Below, in pieces: positions 31,395-41,400 of a DNA stretch of 64,000 nucleotides. Origin of the DNA: Sepioteuthis lessoniana. Taxonomy: Eukaryota; Mollusca; Cephalopoda; Myopsida; Loliginidae. Position 1 is the stretch's first letter, and every line of letters begins with the position of its first letter. Position numbers and translations under genes: made by a program. The stretch covers positions 56,707,650 to 56,771,649 of the forward strand of contig OY757939.1 in NCBI GenBank assembly GCA_963585895.1. Direction: 5' to 3'. A model generated the notes under the pieces. It was not told the DNA's origin. It was given only the letters and a program-made list of their open reading frames with translations, and searched no databases.

Positions 31395-32165
31395 AGGTAA
31401 CAAATTTCAAAAGAGCCAGAGCTCATTTGTTTGCACACAGTTAAATGGTTTCAAGTATAGCTATGTTGGTATGCATATGACCTTCCACCTAACCAGAATG
31501 CGGCACAAGGCCATTTTATACTGGAAACCACTAACAAATCGAGACACATGCGTAGCAGGTGTAAAATATACTAGGCTTCATCGGCATTCCTCTAACTCAA
31601 ACGCCGAGAAGTCAACTCAAATCTGAAAAGCAATTAAAGCTTGTAAGGAAGGCCCCCTGAGACCAAGTGTTGGCAGGTAAGTGTAAATTTTCTTTTTAAC
31701 TGTGTCCAAATAAAACTATTAGTATTATAATCTAGCATGGCAAGTATTACTATGTTAGATAGGTATACTAATAATTTTATTTGCACACAGCTAAATGGTT
31801 TCAAGTATTGCTGATCAACACTAGTAATTCTATTCAACATTATTCACTCGTTTGTTCACTGCTAAATGGTTATAAGTATGGCTATCTAACACTAACCATT
31901 CAATTTAACATCAGTCATTTGTTTGCTCGCTGTTAAATGGTTGAACAGTTCTATTCGACTTTAACAGGTACAACCGACCCGGGCGAGAGTGGACGAAGGA
32001 GTAATAGCAATGAAACGGGTATTTCATATTCCCCAAAGATTCAGAATTGGAACTTCACCATCAGATTGGTTTGTGTCATATTCAGGACACACGTTAAGGG
32101 GAGGAGTCTTACCCCCTGTAGAGATGCAGTTGCTGTATCCTACAGCTACAGCCGACTGCACTGTC
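31395..32165 (-). mobile_element. D-element with the longest tail array
   Basis: Minus orientation: repeated 'TTTGCACACAGTTAAATGGT' and 'TTTCAAGTATTGCT' units at 31425-31950, a SINE-E fragment within at 31480-31525 ('AATGCGGCACAAGGCC'), and the head at 31945-32165 ('ACAGGTACAACCGACCCGGG' to 'TACAGCTACAGCCGAC'). Confidence 0.7.
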
Positions 32166-32235
32166 ATCTCATTCTATCTGACGGCCAACTTCAAGCTCTG
32201 TTCTCCTGGACTTCTGCTCTTGGCGACCAACTGCA

Positions 32236-32240
32236 AATAT

Positions 32241-32292
<52 letters not shown>

Positions 32293-32293
32293 G
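32236..32293. repeat. (TTTC)n microsatellite
   Basis: Tetranucleotide tract; a plus-strand frame of 234 codons crossing it is composed of repeat sequence only. Confidence 0.9.
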
Positions 32294-32379
32294 TTCAGCC
32301 TTTTCCTTTCTCTTACATTGTCTGAAATTATCATTACTACTACTACGACAATTTCTACTGCTGCCGCTACTGCTACTGC

Positions 32380-32570
32380 TACTACTTGTGAGTTTTTCAT
32401 ACCAGTTTTAACTGGTGGTTTTTCACTGGAGTTAGAGGACAACCAGTCTCTTCATGTTTCCATGACTTTCCTAAGTAATCTAGCTGATATTAACAGTGCT
32501 GTGGTTTGGATGGTCTTCATACTTCCTAGGATTTCCAATTCTTCCAGTCTCAAGCTCTATCTTGATTATA
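32380..32570 (-). pseudogene. RLE-LINE 3' end
   Basis: 'GTGAGTTTTTCATACCAGTT' (3' end) through 'CTGATATTAACAGTGCTG' to 'TTCCAATTCTTCCAGTCTC', matching the 3' end in other copies. Confidence 0.75.
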
Positions 32571-32627
32571 CCTACGTACGACACTGTCCTTATTGGAAGA
32601 ATTTGTTTATTAGCTTGGTTTTGTTCG

Positions 32628-33020
32628 GTTTTATGGCATAACAACCATTGTATGTTATTTAATGCCAAATCTATTTTTATACATACAAACAGTTCTGTTT
32701 CGAACAATTCAGTTTAGTATAAGTACACAGTTTAAATGTCAAAACAGTTCTATTTCAAATAATTCAGTTTCGTATATGTACACTTTTTAGTTCTATTTAA
32801 CCTATGGATTATTGTTTATTATAGATTGGTACTACCATTCCGAGGCAGAGTGGTCCTGGGAGTGATGGAAATGAAGTGACATTCCGCATCACCCCAAAGC
32901 TCCAGCATCACTGGAGCCTCACCATCAGATTGTTTAGTGCCATATCCAGGACACTCGTTGGGGGAGTCTTACCCCTCTGCAGAGGTGCGGTCGTTGTATT
33001 CTGCAACCACCCCCAGCCAT
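32628..33020 (-). mobile_element. D-element
   Basis: 3' end 'TTTATGGCATAACAACCATT', short tail array, and head 'GGTACTACCATTCCGAGGC' to 'CAACCACCCCCAGCCATATG'. Confidence 0.8.
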
Positions 33021-33035
33021 ATGGGCCAGAATTGG

Positions 33036-33262
33036 TTTCTGTTTCTTTGTTTAATGCCATATCAACCTTTGTGGGTCATTTAAGGCTAAATCCATCCTTG
33101 TAGAAGAAAAATACTGGTATGATTTAACCCATACCTGGTGGGATAAGGAGGTTCATGCCTTTCTCAAAGTTCAAAAGTGAAGGTAATAGCGTGACTGGAG
33201 TTAGAACTCGCTTACTATAAGTTCGCAGTTCAGTACATTAACCACTACATGTGCGTCTCTTT
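33036..33262 (-). mobile_element. SINE-C, full length
   Basis: Tail 'TTTAATGCCATATCAACCTT' through 'CTGGAGTTAGAACTCGCTTA' (inverted B box) to 'CATTAACCACTACATGTG'. Confidence 0.85.
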
Positions 33263-33400
33263 CTCCAGGACGGATTCTGCGTGGTGCATATACTATTTGT
33301 TCGTATGGTTGAATTTCAATTCTTTGCACAATTCCTAGTAGATCACCTTCCCCACTCAGTTGTATTTACTTCTAAACTCTTTTTGTGCTGCTTTGAAAAC
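33262..33400 (-). pseudogene. RLE-LINE zinc-knuckle region fragment
   Basis: 'CAGGACGGATTCTGCGTGGT' and 'CCTAGTAGATCACCTTCCCC' match 34555-34680, the stretch encoding 'WFMH', 'ESVQENETH' and 'GKVIH'-type sequence on the minus strand. Confidence 0.7.
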
Positions 33401-33439
33401 TCGTTAACGATATATAATTATAAATTTTCAATCTTATTT

Positions 33440-33668
33440 TGTTTCTTTCTTTGGTTTTAATGGCATATCAACCTTCGTGGGTTATTGAATGCCGAATCCA
33501 TAATTGTAGAAGAGCACTAGTGGTACTATTTACTTCATAGCTGGGAGGTTCATATATTTCCTTTGTGCATTTGTCCCAAAATGAACATAATACTACGACT
33601 GGAGTTTGAACTCGCTAACTACGATGTTGCAGTCCTGCACGTTAGCTACTACGCCACGGAGACTCCCC
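33440..33668 (-). mobile_element. SINE-C, full length
   Basis: 'TTTTAATGGCATATCAACCT', 'GTAGAAGAGCACTAGTGGTA', 'GGAGTTTGAACTCGCTAACT' and 'TTAGCTACTACGCCACGG'. The clearest SINE-C copy for defining the family. Confidence 0.9.
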
Positions 33669-34257
33669 ATCGAAGAATTGGGTAAGTCTGAGGTTGATAA
33701 GATGCATATATATCAACATTTAAATTTCTTGTTATCAACTTCCTTATCACTTATACCCTATTTTGTATAATTGGCCTTTACTTCCTGGACTCTCCAATAT
33801 CTACAATCGTTTCTTGTTTTTGTTTTGTTTTGTTTTGTTGACTCTGCGCAGGAGGACAACACATTTGGTGAAGTACTACTCTGATAAGCAGTTCGCAGGG
33901 GGGGGGGTTGTTAAAATCTCGGAAACATAATTTAGACACAAGATGTTTGAGCGCGTCCTTCAAGGATTCTAGTTCTTGGACATTTGCGTGATTGCGTCAA
34001 AAATGCGCTCGTCATTGTGGATTAAGGATGGAATGTGCTTATCGTAGAACCCTACTCAAGATAACGAATAAAGAAAGGACGAAGCGCACATTCTTTCTTG
34101 CCTAGTATAATGGCGTATGATATCTGGGATGGGAGGTCAGAGACATTTATGTAATTGTCCCTATTTTACCCAGTGCAAAAGTAATTTCAGAGAGAAGCAA
34201 TATTACTGGGTCTCTCCTTATCTAAAAATCTCTATCAGAGTAGACTAGACGTTCGGC
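33669..34257. other. No gene or recognised element
   Basis: Includes a short G run (33899-33907). No identified family. Confidence 0.4.
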
Positions 34258-34795
34258 AAAAAGTAATTACCTAAAGATTTTTATAGAAGAAGATTCTTTA
34301 GAAGAAGAAGAAGAAGGAGAAGAAATGATTCTGACTGACATTTTGAAATTCAACTCTTGGTTTTGTTCTTCATAGTTTTTTTTTAGTTCTCTAGCAAGAT
34401 CTAAGTACTTATCTCTCTTTTTGCTTTCTTTTAATTTTACCCTGAGGTCTGCTTGGACAGCAAAGTCCACTTTTCTTTTTGTTAACTATCATTGATTGGT
34501 CGTCTGTCCGAGAGTAAGTAATCTATTTTTATCTCAAAATCCCAGATAAGTTTGTGCGTCTCATTCTCCTGGACGGATTCTGCTTAGTGCATAAACTATT
34601 TGTTCGTATGGTTGAATTTCGATTCCTTGCACAATTCCTAGTAGATCACCTTCCCCACTCAGTTGTATTTACTTCTAAACTCTTTTTGAGCTACTTTGCT
34701 GCATTCGCTTATTATGTGATTGATCGTTTCATCTCTATCAACACATAACTTACACTTGCTATTCTCTTGCGTCCGATTTATTTTCCCTTCAACGT
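34258..34795 (-). pseudogene. RLE-LINE endonuclease and zinc-knuckle region
   Basis: Minus strand, read from 34795 down: 'GKINRTQENSKCKLCVDRDE' (C-x-x-C knuckle), 'TINHIISECSKVAQK', a region equivalent to 'GKVIYWELCKE', 'ESVQENETHKLIWDFEIK' and 'FAVQADLRVKLKESKKRDKY'. The continuous order makes it useful for reconstructing the family. Internal stops and a microsatellite-like (GAA)n tail at 34290-34320 terminate it. A SINE-B sits at its upstream edge. Confidence 0.8.
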
Positions 34796-35062
34796 AAGTA
34801 AGTAAAGTTGGCGACCTTTGTTGAGGGTGACCTGAAGGCTCCCTTTATAATAGCTACAACAGTGAGGTGTAGGGAGGGTTACTACTACATTCCCTGGATT
34901 GCACTACTTTACCCTTGATCCTTACCTTATAATACTGAGTGTTAAGTAAGGTAGCATCAAATACCATTTTTTGAGTCTTTGGTAAATACTTGATCTGGGA
35001 TTGAACCCCGGTCTCGCGGACCATTGGTAAACACTCTACTCATTAGACCAATGGCCTGGTAG
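34795..35062 (-). mobile_element. SINE-B inserted in RLE-LINE
   Basis: Full-length SINE-B in minus orientation, from 'GTAAAGTTGGCGACCTTTGT' to 'ATTAGACCAATGGCCTGG'. The LINE resumes beyond it at 35062. The same insertion point is used at 57195-57435. Confidence 0.85.
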
Positions 35063-35300
35063 TTTGTCTTTATGGCGTTGTTTTGATTCCATCTTAAGGT
35101 TTATTATTATTATTATTATTTAATTTTCGGCTTTATTCTTATTTTTTACAATCCTTCACCGGGTCTTTAACCAATATTTAGTGTGAAGAAAGGTAGTGAT
35201 TATATATTCTATTTTTTCTGTATTTTTTGCTGCTTTTTAGCGTGTTATTTTCCTAATCACATTGATAGTGCTCTCCTAAGGAGATGAGAGCAGTTTCATA
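35062..35300 (-). pseudogene. RLE-LINE continuation beyond SINE-B
   Basis: 'TTTATGGCGTTGTTTTGATT' and 'CTTAAGGTTT' correspond to 57440-57485. Further right, 'GAAGAAAGGTAGTGATTATA' matches 60788-60806 in the copy near 60.8 kb. Confidence 0.55.
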
Positions 35301-35364
35301 AAGTGCATCTTCTTTTTTTCATATAGTCTGGGATTGTCAGCTATTTTGTTCTTTTTCCTAATTT

Positions 35365-35420
35365 TTTTTTGTTTCTTTGTTTCTTTCTTTCTTTTGCCAA
35401 TTTTCTCATAAATTGTCCCA

Positions 35421-35459
<39 letters not shown>

Positions 35460-35693
35460 TTGCCAACTTTCACATAAATTGTCCCACTTACTTACTTTCT
35501 TTCTTTCTTTCTTTCTTTTGCCAACTTTCACATAAATTGTTCCACTTTCTTTCTTTCTTTCTTTTGCCAACTTTCACATAAATTGTCCCACTTACTTTCT
35601 TTCTTTCTTTCTTTTGCCAACTTTCACATAAATTGTTCCACTTTCTTTCTTTCTTTCTTTCTTTTGCCAACTTTCGCATAAATTGTCCCACTT

Positions 35694-35742
<49 letters not shown>
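35365..35742. repeat. Pyrimidine minisatellite, about 55-60-base unit, six to seven copies
   Basis: Each unit is (TTTC)n plus 'TTTTGCCAACTTTCACATAA' and 'ATTGTCCCACTTA' or 'ATTGTTCCACTTTC'. The unit spacers are nearly identical while the TTTC number varies. Confidence 0.9.
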
Positions 35743-36404
35743 AAGGCCATTTTGTTCCTTTTCTTTTGTTTTCCTGACAATCCATTTATCGTCATAACAT
35801 GAGAAATATAAAACAATTTCTTCCAACAAAATTCCCTCTCGTCCACTAATAAACTGACTCATTCTAAAACCGGTCAGAAATAATCGTTTAATGTTTACAA
35901 TTTTCAGTAGAAAACAATCAAACAATAAATAGTACATTGACCTCACTTTGAAATCGTCTTATGAAGTTTTCTTGTTTTCTACTGATGCAGTTTTTCGACT
36001 TCTTCCCTGATTTATGGATTCCAAGTTTTATTAACCGACTGAAAAAAAAAAGAGAAAAAAAAATAACCAAACGGAAATTGGAATCAGTTGTTGAATATTT
36101 CTGACAATTCCAGAGAAATAACCTTTTTAGTGAGGCTATAAACAACATGGCGTCGATATTACTGATATCTATTACTCTTGGTTTGACAACGCACAAGGTC
36201 GCAGTTTTGGCGCGCTTTTAGGGATCAAATTCAGTGGGCTGCTTAACTGTTTCACAACCGTATTTTATAATTTTCTTTATCTTCTAGTTTTATACTTTTT
36301 TACAAAAACAGAATAAAATAAAATAATTAAAAAATCCCCCCGCCACCCCCCAACAACAATAAACATCACAAAATGCACAAAACCCTAAAACAATTTCGAA
36401 ACTT
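35743..36404. other. No gene or recognised element
   Basis: A minus-strand open frame at 35918-36196 has no recognisable similarity. Confidence 0.4.
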
Positions 36405-36655
36405 AAGTAAGTAAAGTTGGCAACCTTAGTCGAGGGTGACCCGAATGCTCCCTTTTCAATAGCTACTACACCGAAATGTAGGGGATGGGCTACTACAGTC
36501 CCAGGATGGCTCCATTTTACCCTTGATTCTTTATCCTTATAGTCCTGAGTGCTAAGCAAGTATCATTTTTTGAGTCTTTGGTATGACTCGAACTGGGATT
36601 GAACCCCGGTCTCCCAGACCATTGGCGAAAACTCTACTCATTTGGCAATGGTACT
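36405..36655 (-). mobile_element. SINE-B
   Basis: 'GTAAAGTTGGCAACCTTAGT' to 'CTACTCATTTGGCAATGG', with the inverted B box 'GGGATTGAACCCCGGTC'. Confidence 0.85.
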
Positions 36656-36721
36656 AAACTTAATCACCCCAAAACCTCAAAAAAGCAAGAACAAGGCAAG
36701 ACAAAAAACAGCTATAAAAAT

Positions 36722-36722
<1 letters not shown>

Positions 36723-36761
<39 letters not shown>
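36723..36761. repeat. Poly-A tract
   Basis: About 38 A, flanked by A-rich sequence. Confidence 0.9.
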
Positions 36762-36762
<1 letters not shown>

Positions 36763-36844
36763 CAAATACCCCCCCCAAAAAAAGGAACACAACCTCCAAG
36801 AAGAGCAAAATACATAAAAACCACCCCTAACAAAACAAAAACAA

Positions 36845-37482
36845 TATGGCTCAGTCAGCTGGGGCTGCACAATACACCGACTGAATCTTTGCAGAGGAGT
36901 AAGACTTCCCCAATGAGTGTCCCGGATATGACACTAGACAATCTTATGGTAAGGCTCCAGGAAAACTGGAGATTTGGGGAATGCGGAGTACCCCTTAATG
37001 GCCATCGCTCCCAGGTCCACTCTGGCCCGGTGTGGTAGCACCTTATAGGGTCCTATCTATGGGTCAAATAGAACTAAACTGCTGAACTGAATTGTTTGGA
37101 AAAGAACAGCTTTGACATTTAACTGTGTGTAAACAAAAACTATACTTATACTAAACTGAAAGACCAGCCTATTGGCTTAGTGGTAGAGTGTTCGCCAATG
37201 GCCCGGGAGATTGGGGTTCAATCTCGGGCAGAGTCTTGCCAAACGCTAAAAAAAAAAAAGGTACTTGATGCTACCTTGCTTAACATTCAGCATTATAAGC
37301 TACGTTTCAAGGGTAAAGTAGATCAATCCAGTGAAAGGAGTAACGCTCTCCCCTACACTTCGGTGTAGTAGCTAGTGAAAAGGGAGCTTTCGGGTCACCC
37401 TTGACTACCGTCGCCAACTTTACTTTTATTCTATACGTATAAAAATCAATTTGGCAATAAATAACCTATAATGGTTGATATG
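36845..37482 (+). mobile_element. D-element interrupted by SINE-B
   Basis: Head at 36845-37075 ('CAGTCAGCTGGGGCTGCACA', 'AATCTTTGCAGAGGAGTAAG', 'TCGCTCCCAGGTCCACTCTG'), a short tail-array unit, then SINE-B at 37163-37425, then the D 3' end 'TTTGGCAATAAATAACCTAT' and 'AATGGTTGATATGCC' at 37450-37482. Confidence 0.85.
37163..37425 (+). mobile_element. SINE-B, full length, nested in D-element
   Basis: Head 'TTGGCTTAGTGGTAGAGTGT' (A box) and 'TTGGGGTTCAATCTCGGG' (B box) is the most tRNA-like of the SINE-B copies. Ends 'GTCGCCAACTTTACTTTTA'. Confidence 0.9.
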
Positions 37483-37483
37483 C

Positions 37484-37800
37484 CATCATCATCATCATCA
37501 TCATATCGCGCTGGTAGCACGGATATACCTGACCCTCTCTCGCCACTCCTCCCTATCGTTCATCGCCCTAGGTAGGTCTTCAGGACAACATCCCGTATCC
37601 TCACATAGCTGCTGAATGTATGTTCGTGCTGGTCGTCCTGCTTTTGCACGGCCATGTGTGGAGGTCCATAAGAGTACATCACTTATGAGTTCGTCCCTGC
37701 TTCTCCAGCAGTGTCCTGCATGTCTGGCTCGTCTAACTTGAATAGTTTTCGTGATAGGGGGTAGGTGGCCGTACAGTTGGTGTCTTGTGGGGTGTTGCCG
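37484..37800 (-). pseudogene. RTE-LINE 3' part
   Basis: Starts at an (ATC)n tail on the D-element end and runs to 'GGTGTTGCCGCC'. Minus-strand peptides: 'RAKAGRPARTYIQQLCEDTG' and 'HAGHCWRSRDELISDVLLW'. 5'-truncated. Confidence 0.85.
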
Positions 37801-37804
37801 CCAA

Positions 37805-37890
37805 CATACGAATTTTTATCAAAATCACTCAATTTGGCTTTAAATAACTCGAAAAGGGTTGATACGCTGTAAAACATAACAACCACAAAC
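37805..37890 (+). repeat. D/SINE tail fragment and (CCAA)n
   Basis: 'TTTGGCTTTAAATAACTCGA' and 'AGGGTTGATACGC', then CCAA units. It may be the remainder of the D-element beyond the RTE-LINE insertion, since it repeats the same 3' end. Confidence 0.55.
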
Positions 37891-37929
37891 CAACCAACCA
37901 ACCAACCAACGAACCAAAAAACAACGAAA

Positions 37930-38639
37930 TATCGCCAAATACTTCCCCCCCACCATGTTTCATCCCACTCTCTTACTGTTGGAAGACGTTCACGAGGGTA
38001 GTTTCTGTCACAGTTCTGTTATTCTTCGAGAACGTAGATGAAAAATGAGGGACGTCAAGATAAAGATGGATAACATTCTAAAACTTGACTGACCATTTTT
38101 TGATTGGAAACTTCAGATGGTGGATGGTTGGAGGACAAAAATCTTGTTATAAACACCTTTCATTAAACTAACGATAGGAAAGTGACCGACTTACAACTTC
38201 AACTCCACGGGGAAGTGGTTGAAAAAATAAATAAGTATCCTTCACTGACCAGACTCCGCATTCGATTATGTTTTCCATCGAGGACTAATAATTGAGTCTG
38301 TTAGAGTCTAAATTATTTGACAATTGAAAGGTTTAGATATGGCGGATTCTAATTGAACAAGTACTATTTACTCGCAGATATGTCCACCAAAATGTGGCTT
38401 CCTTTCTTAATTGAAAGAGAGAGAAGAGATTAGACTCTTTACTGTAAATTTTTCATTAAGTTGGGAAACTAAGTCACATTTTTCTTCCCAGTGGCTATCA
38501 ATTTGTTGTATAAAATGCAATTGAAACAGATTATTAATATATATTTTTTTATTTTTACGTAAGAAGACATTTAGATTATTTCGATTTAAAAAGAAGTGAT
38601 GATCTAGTGTAATTTTGTTTATTGCAATTTTGAAGAAAA
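37930..38639. other. No gene or recognised element
   Basis: AT-rich, no assignable content. Confidence 0.4.
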
Positions 38640-38885
38640 TTATCGTTTATTGTTGATTTCTGTTTTGGTAAATACAGTTTCTGTCTCGATACTTTTTGAA
38701 CATCTCTTGTATTTTGGAGAATATTAACGTTTCATTCAGTGTTGATTACTCTCATGGTAAATATAGCTTCTGTGTCGATACTTTTTGAACATTCCTTGTA
38801 TTTTGAAGAAAATTAACTTTTCATTCATTGTTCATTTTTACTGGGTAAATACAGCTTCAATTTTGATAGCTTTTGAACACTCGTT
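38640..38885. repeat. Tandem repeat, three units of about 80-85 bases
   Basis: Each unit contains 'GGTAAATACAGTTTCTGT' (or AGCTTC), 'TCGATACTTTTTGAACAT' and 'CTTGTATTTTG', then 'GAAAATTAAC'. Different from the D-array units. Confidence 0.85.
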
Positions 38886-39019
38886 TGAGTTGTTTAATTT
38901 ATCTGTTAATTTAGATTATTTATCTTACATGTATACCTTGGTATGTGGGTAGGTTAAATGACCTCCCTTGATTAAAAGTAGTTTTGAGTGATCGTTCGTA
39001 GTATTATGCAAATCTGAAC

Positions 39020-39560
39020 GACAGGTCGTCGGATGGGACTACTTATGAAGCAGTGGAAGCCGCCATTTGCAATCGAGATCACTTACGTCACACGCTACAT
39101 AATTAGGTTTAATACCTTCTTATCGCATGCTCCCTCGGCCTTTTGGCTAGGCCGTCTGGCATTCGTGTCAGATGGGGTATTGAACAGTGGCAGATTCGGG
39201 GCCGAAAGGCTCCCAACTTCGGTTGGGCCACCCTCGGGTAGGCGAGCTGCATTTTTGTCCCCTATGCACCCCTTGTATAGCACTAGACCTCACGGTTTAG
39301 TTCAAGCTATATTCTGGCATACGTGCCCGGATCTAGATTTAGGTCCGTGATACTACTTGCCTTATTAGACCCACATTGCATTTAGTGGGTCAATGACTAT
39401 TTGGGTTCGAGTCTCGGCTCGTTCCCGACCTTCCCCTCCCTTTTATCCCCACTTTAATCGGGCTTTTGACCTTGTGTCAAGTACTGTCTGGTGGGAGGCA
39501 GCGATAAATATCACGTACGTCACAAGCTACACCTCGTATACTTGGGTTAAGTCGTTCTCG
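39020..39560 (+). other. GC-rich segment with stacked tetraloop hairpins; element unknown
   Basis: Between AT-rich flanks. Candidate hairpins on the plus strand: 39137-39148 (GGCC, TTTT loop, GGCT), 39157-39170 (TGGCA, TTCG loop, TGTCA), 39201-39210 (GCC, GAAA loop, GGC) and 39212-39227 (CCCAAC, TTCG loop, GTTGGG). UUCG and GNRA loops are RNA-specific, which favours a plus-strand transcript. 'CTCGGCCTTTTGGCTA' (39134-39149) is identical to a 16-base stretch near the 5' end of U2 snRNA. A related sequence around 'TACGTCAC' occurs at both edges (about 39088 and 39517). An open frame of 105 codons (39033-39350) also spans it. I cannot tell structured RNA from coding or chance. Confidence 0.4.
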
Positions 39561-39947
39561 ATTATACAACGTTTGTTAAAAAAAGATATATGGAACAATG
39601 AATATGAAGTTTAAATAATTTGATTTGACTTTACATCTGTCCGCTAAAAATATTAAAGTCGTAATATCACTAGTAAAGCGTTAAAAGCACATAAAATAGT
39701 ATTATAGTATAATAAATAAAAATAAAAGTATATCAAATCTCTCGGCCAATTTCGTATTAAAAAGCGTATCGTACAACAACAGCCAGATTCAGTTGTTGTT
39801 GTCGATAGTTCACAGCCCACTTCGTCCGCGATGTAAATATAACAAATTGAAAGTATATATTGTTAAATTTAACATAAATTAATTTATTTTCTACAATTGC
39901 AAAATAATTTTAATAACTGTATTTGATATTTAACCCTACAAACACCG

Positions 39948-40195
39948 GCTCACTGGACTAGTGGGTAGAGTGTTCGCCAATGATCCGGGAGACCTGGGTT
40001 CAATCCCAGGTCGAGTCATACCAAAGACTTTTAAAATAGTACTTGATATCTCCTTGCTTAAAACTCGGGTACGTATCAAGGATAAAGTGGAGCAAACCAG
40101 GGAAATGAGTAGCGCCCTCCCCTATACCTCGGTGTAGTAGCTATTGAAAGGGAGCCTTCTGATCGCTCTGGACTACGGTCACTAACTTTACTCAT
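39948..40195 (+). mobile_element. SINE-B, full length
   Basis: Head 'GACTAGTGGGTAGAGTGT' and 'CTGGGTTCAATCCCAGGTCG'. Confidence 0.9.
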
Positions 40196-40546
40196 ATCAC
40201 ATTCACAAATAAAGAGTCTGCGATAAACTGTAAAGATCGGCAAATTGTAAACAACTACATTTACAAGTATGTACATACATGTGATTCGTAAATTTAGATT
40301 ACTTTATTTCGGTACTATATTAAATACAAAAACTTATTTGTTTTTAAGCTTAAAATAGATTCTTATTTATCATATATTATTAAAAATGAATTTATGAATA
40401 TATTGCAGAGCTGGGAATGGTTATTTGTGGTTTAGCTGAGTAACAAGTAAATTCGGAGACAAGTGAATTTGACTTAAATCGTTTTTCGAATCTCCTGGAA
40501 CAAATTACCGACGTAAAGTGAGGTATACTTGTATTGTATAGCATAA

Positions 40547-40550
<4 letters not shown>

Positions 40551-40592
<42 letters not shown>
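40551..40592. repeat. (AT)n tract
   Basis: TA dinucleotides. Confidence 0.95.
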
Positions 40593-40594
<2 letters not shown>

Positions 40595-41400
40595 AACACT
40601 GTCATATAACATCAGGGAGAGGAAATAAAATACTCCTGTGTGTTTATGTTCGTGATTTCATAATCGTACGTTCGTAATTAAGTGATTTCATGATTTTTTT
40701 CTTATACCTTAATTTGAAAAATCACGACTATTCATTAAAATAGATTGTCTTAATTAATTTGAGGCATGTTTCATGAAGCCAAAAAATTTGGTTGTTGAAT
40801 AAAAAAAAGGTTTTGTCTTAGATTATATGTTAGTTTATTTTTTCTTGATTAAAAATCACGGAAGATACCGGGAAGCCTACTTCTGTACACATGAATATTG
40901 GCAACCGAACAAGGAAGATTATAATATGCCAAAAAACCTCATGATTGCTCTCAGAGATTTGCCCCATTGCCAGAAAACACGTCTCGTTACTGACTTGCCA
41001 GGAATATTCACATAGAAAATTATAGTTGAAAGCACCCGGCTCAAACGGCAACATCAAAAGCCAGCTACACCGATTTTCAACCTTGACAAGAATCAATTAG
41101 AAGCAGTTTGGTGGTCCCTTATTGTAATTGCTTACAGTTTTTTTTTGTCCTTTTTTCTTTACGTGTAAATATTGGACTCTGAAGAAGTGTGATGTTTTCT
41201 TCTTCTTACCAGTAGTAGTTCTTTGTTCTCCATTTTCCAAAAGTGAACATAAAACTCTCTTTAATGGCCGCCATCTGTCGTCGCAGGTGTTGCATGCTTA
41301 ATTGGCGCCAAAAGGTAAAGCGCGGGCTTTTGTGGTTGTTCACGGCTTTGGCTATCAAATTTGTTAAAAGAGTCGATCAATGATGCGGAAAGAAGATAAA
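40593..41400. other. No repeat family recognised; overlapping open frames at 40827-41096
   Basis: One of the few stretches without any recognised repeat. A 62-codon plus frame (40827-41015) and an 88-codon minus frame (40830-41096) overlap almost completely, so at most one is real. Neither resembles a known family. A host exon cannot be excluded, but nothing supports one. Confidence 0.3.

Noticed and set aside
31937-32641. 234-codon plus-strand frame
   Set aside because: It crosses a D-element head, a TTTC microsatellite and a LINE 3' end in antisense. No protein family fits.
37484-37510. (ATC)n tracts as ordinary microsatellites (also 7843, 16360, 25632, 42601)
   Set aside because: Each is the triplet tail at the 3' end of an RTE-LINE copy, so it is part of the element.
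40827-41096. Possible exon in a repeat-free stretch
   Set aside because: Two overlapping frames on opposite strands, no splice or family evidence. Kept as unassigned.
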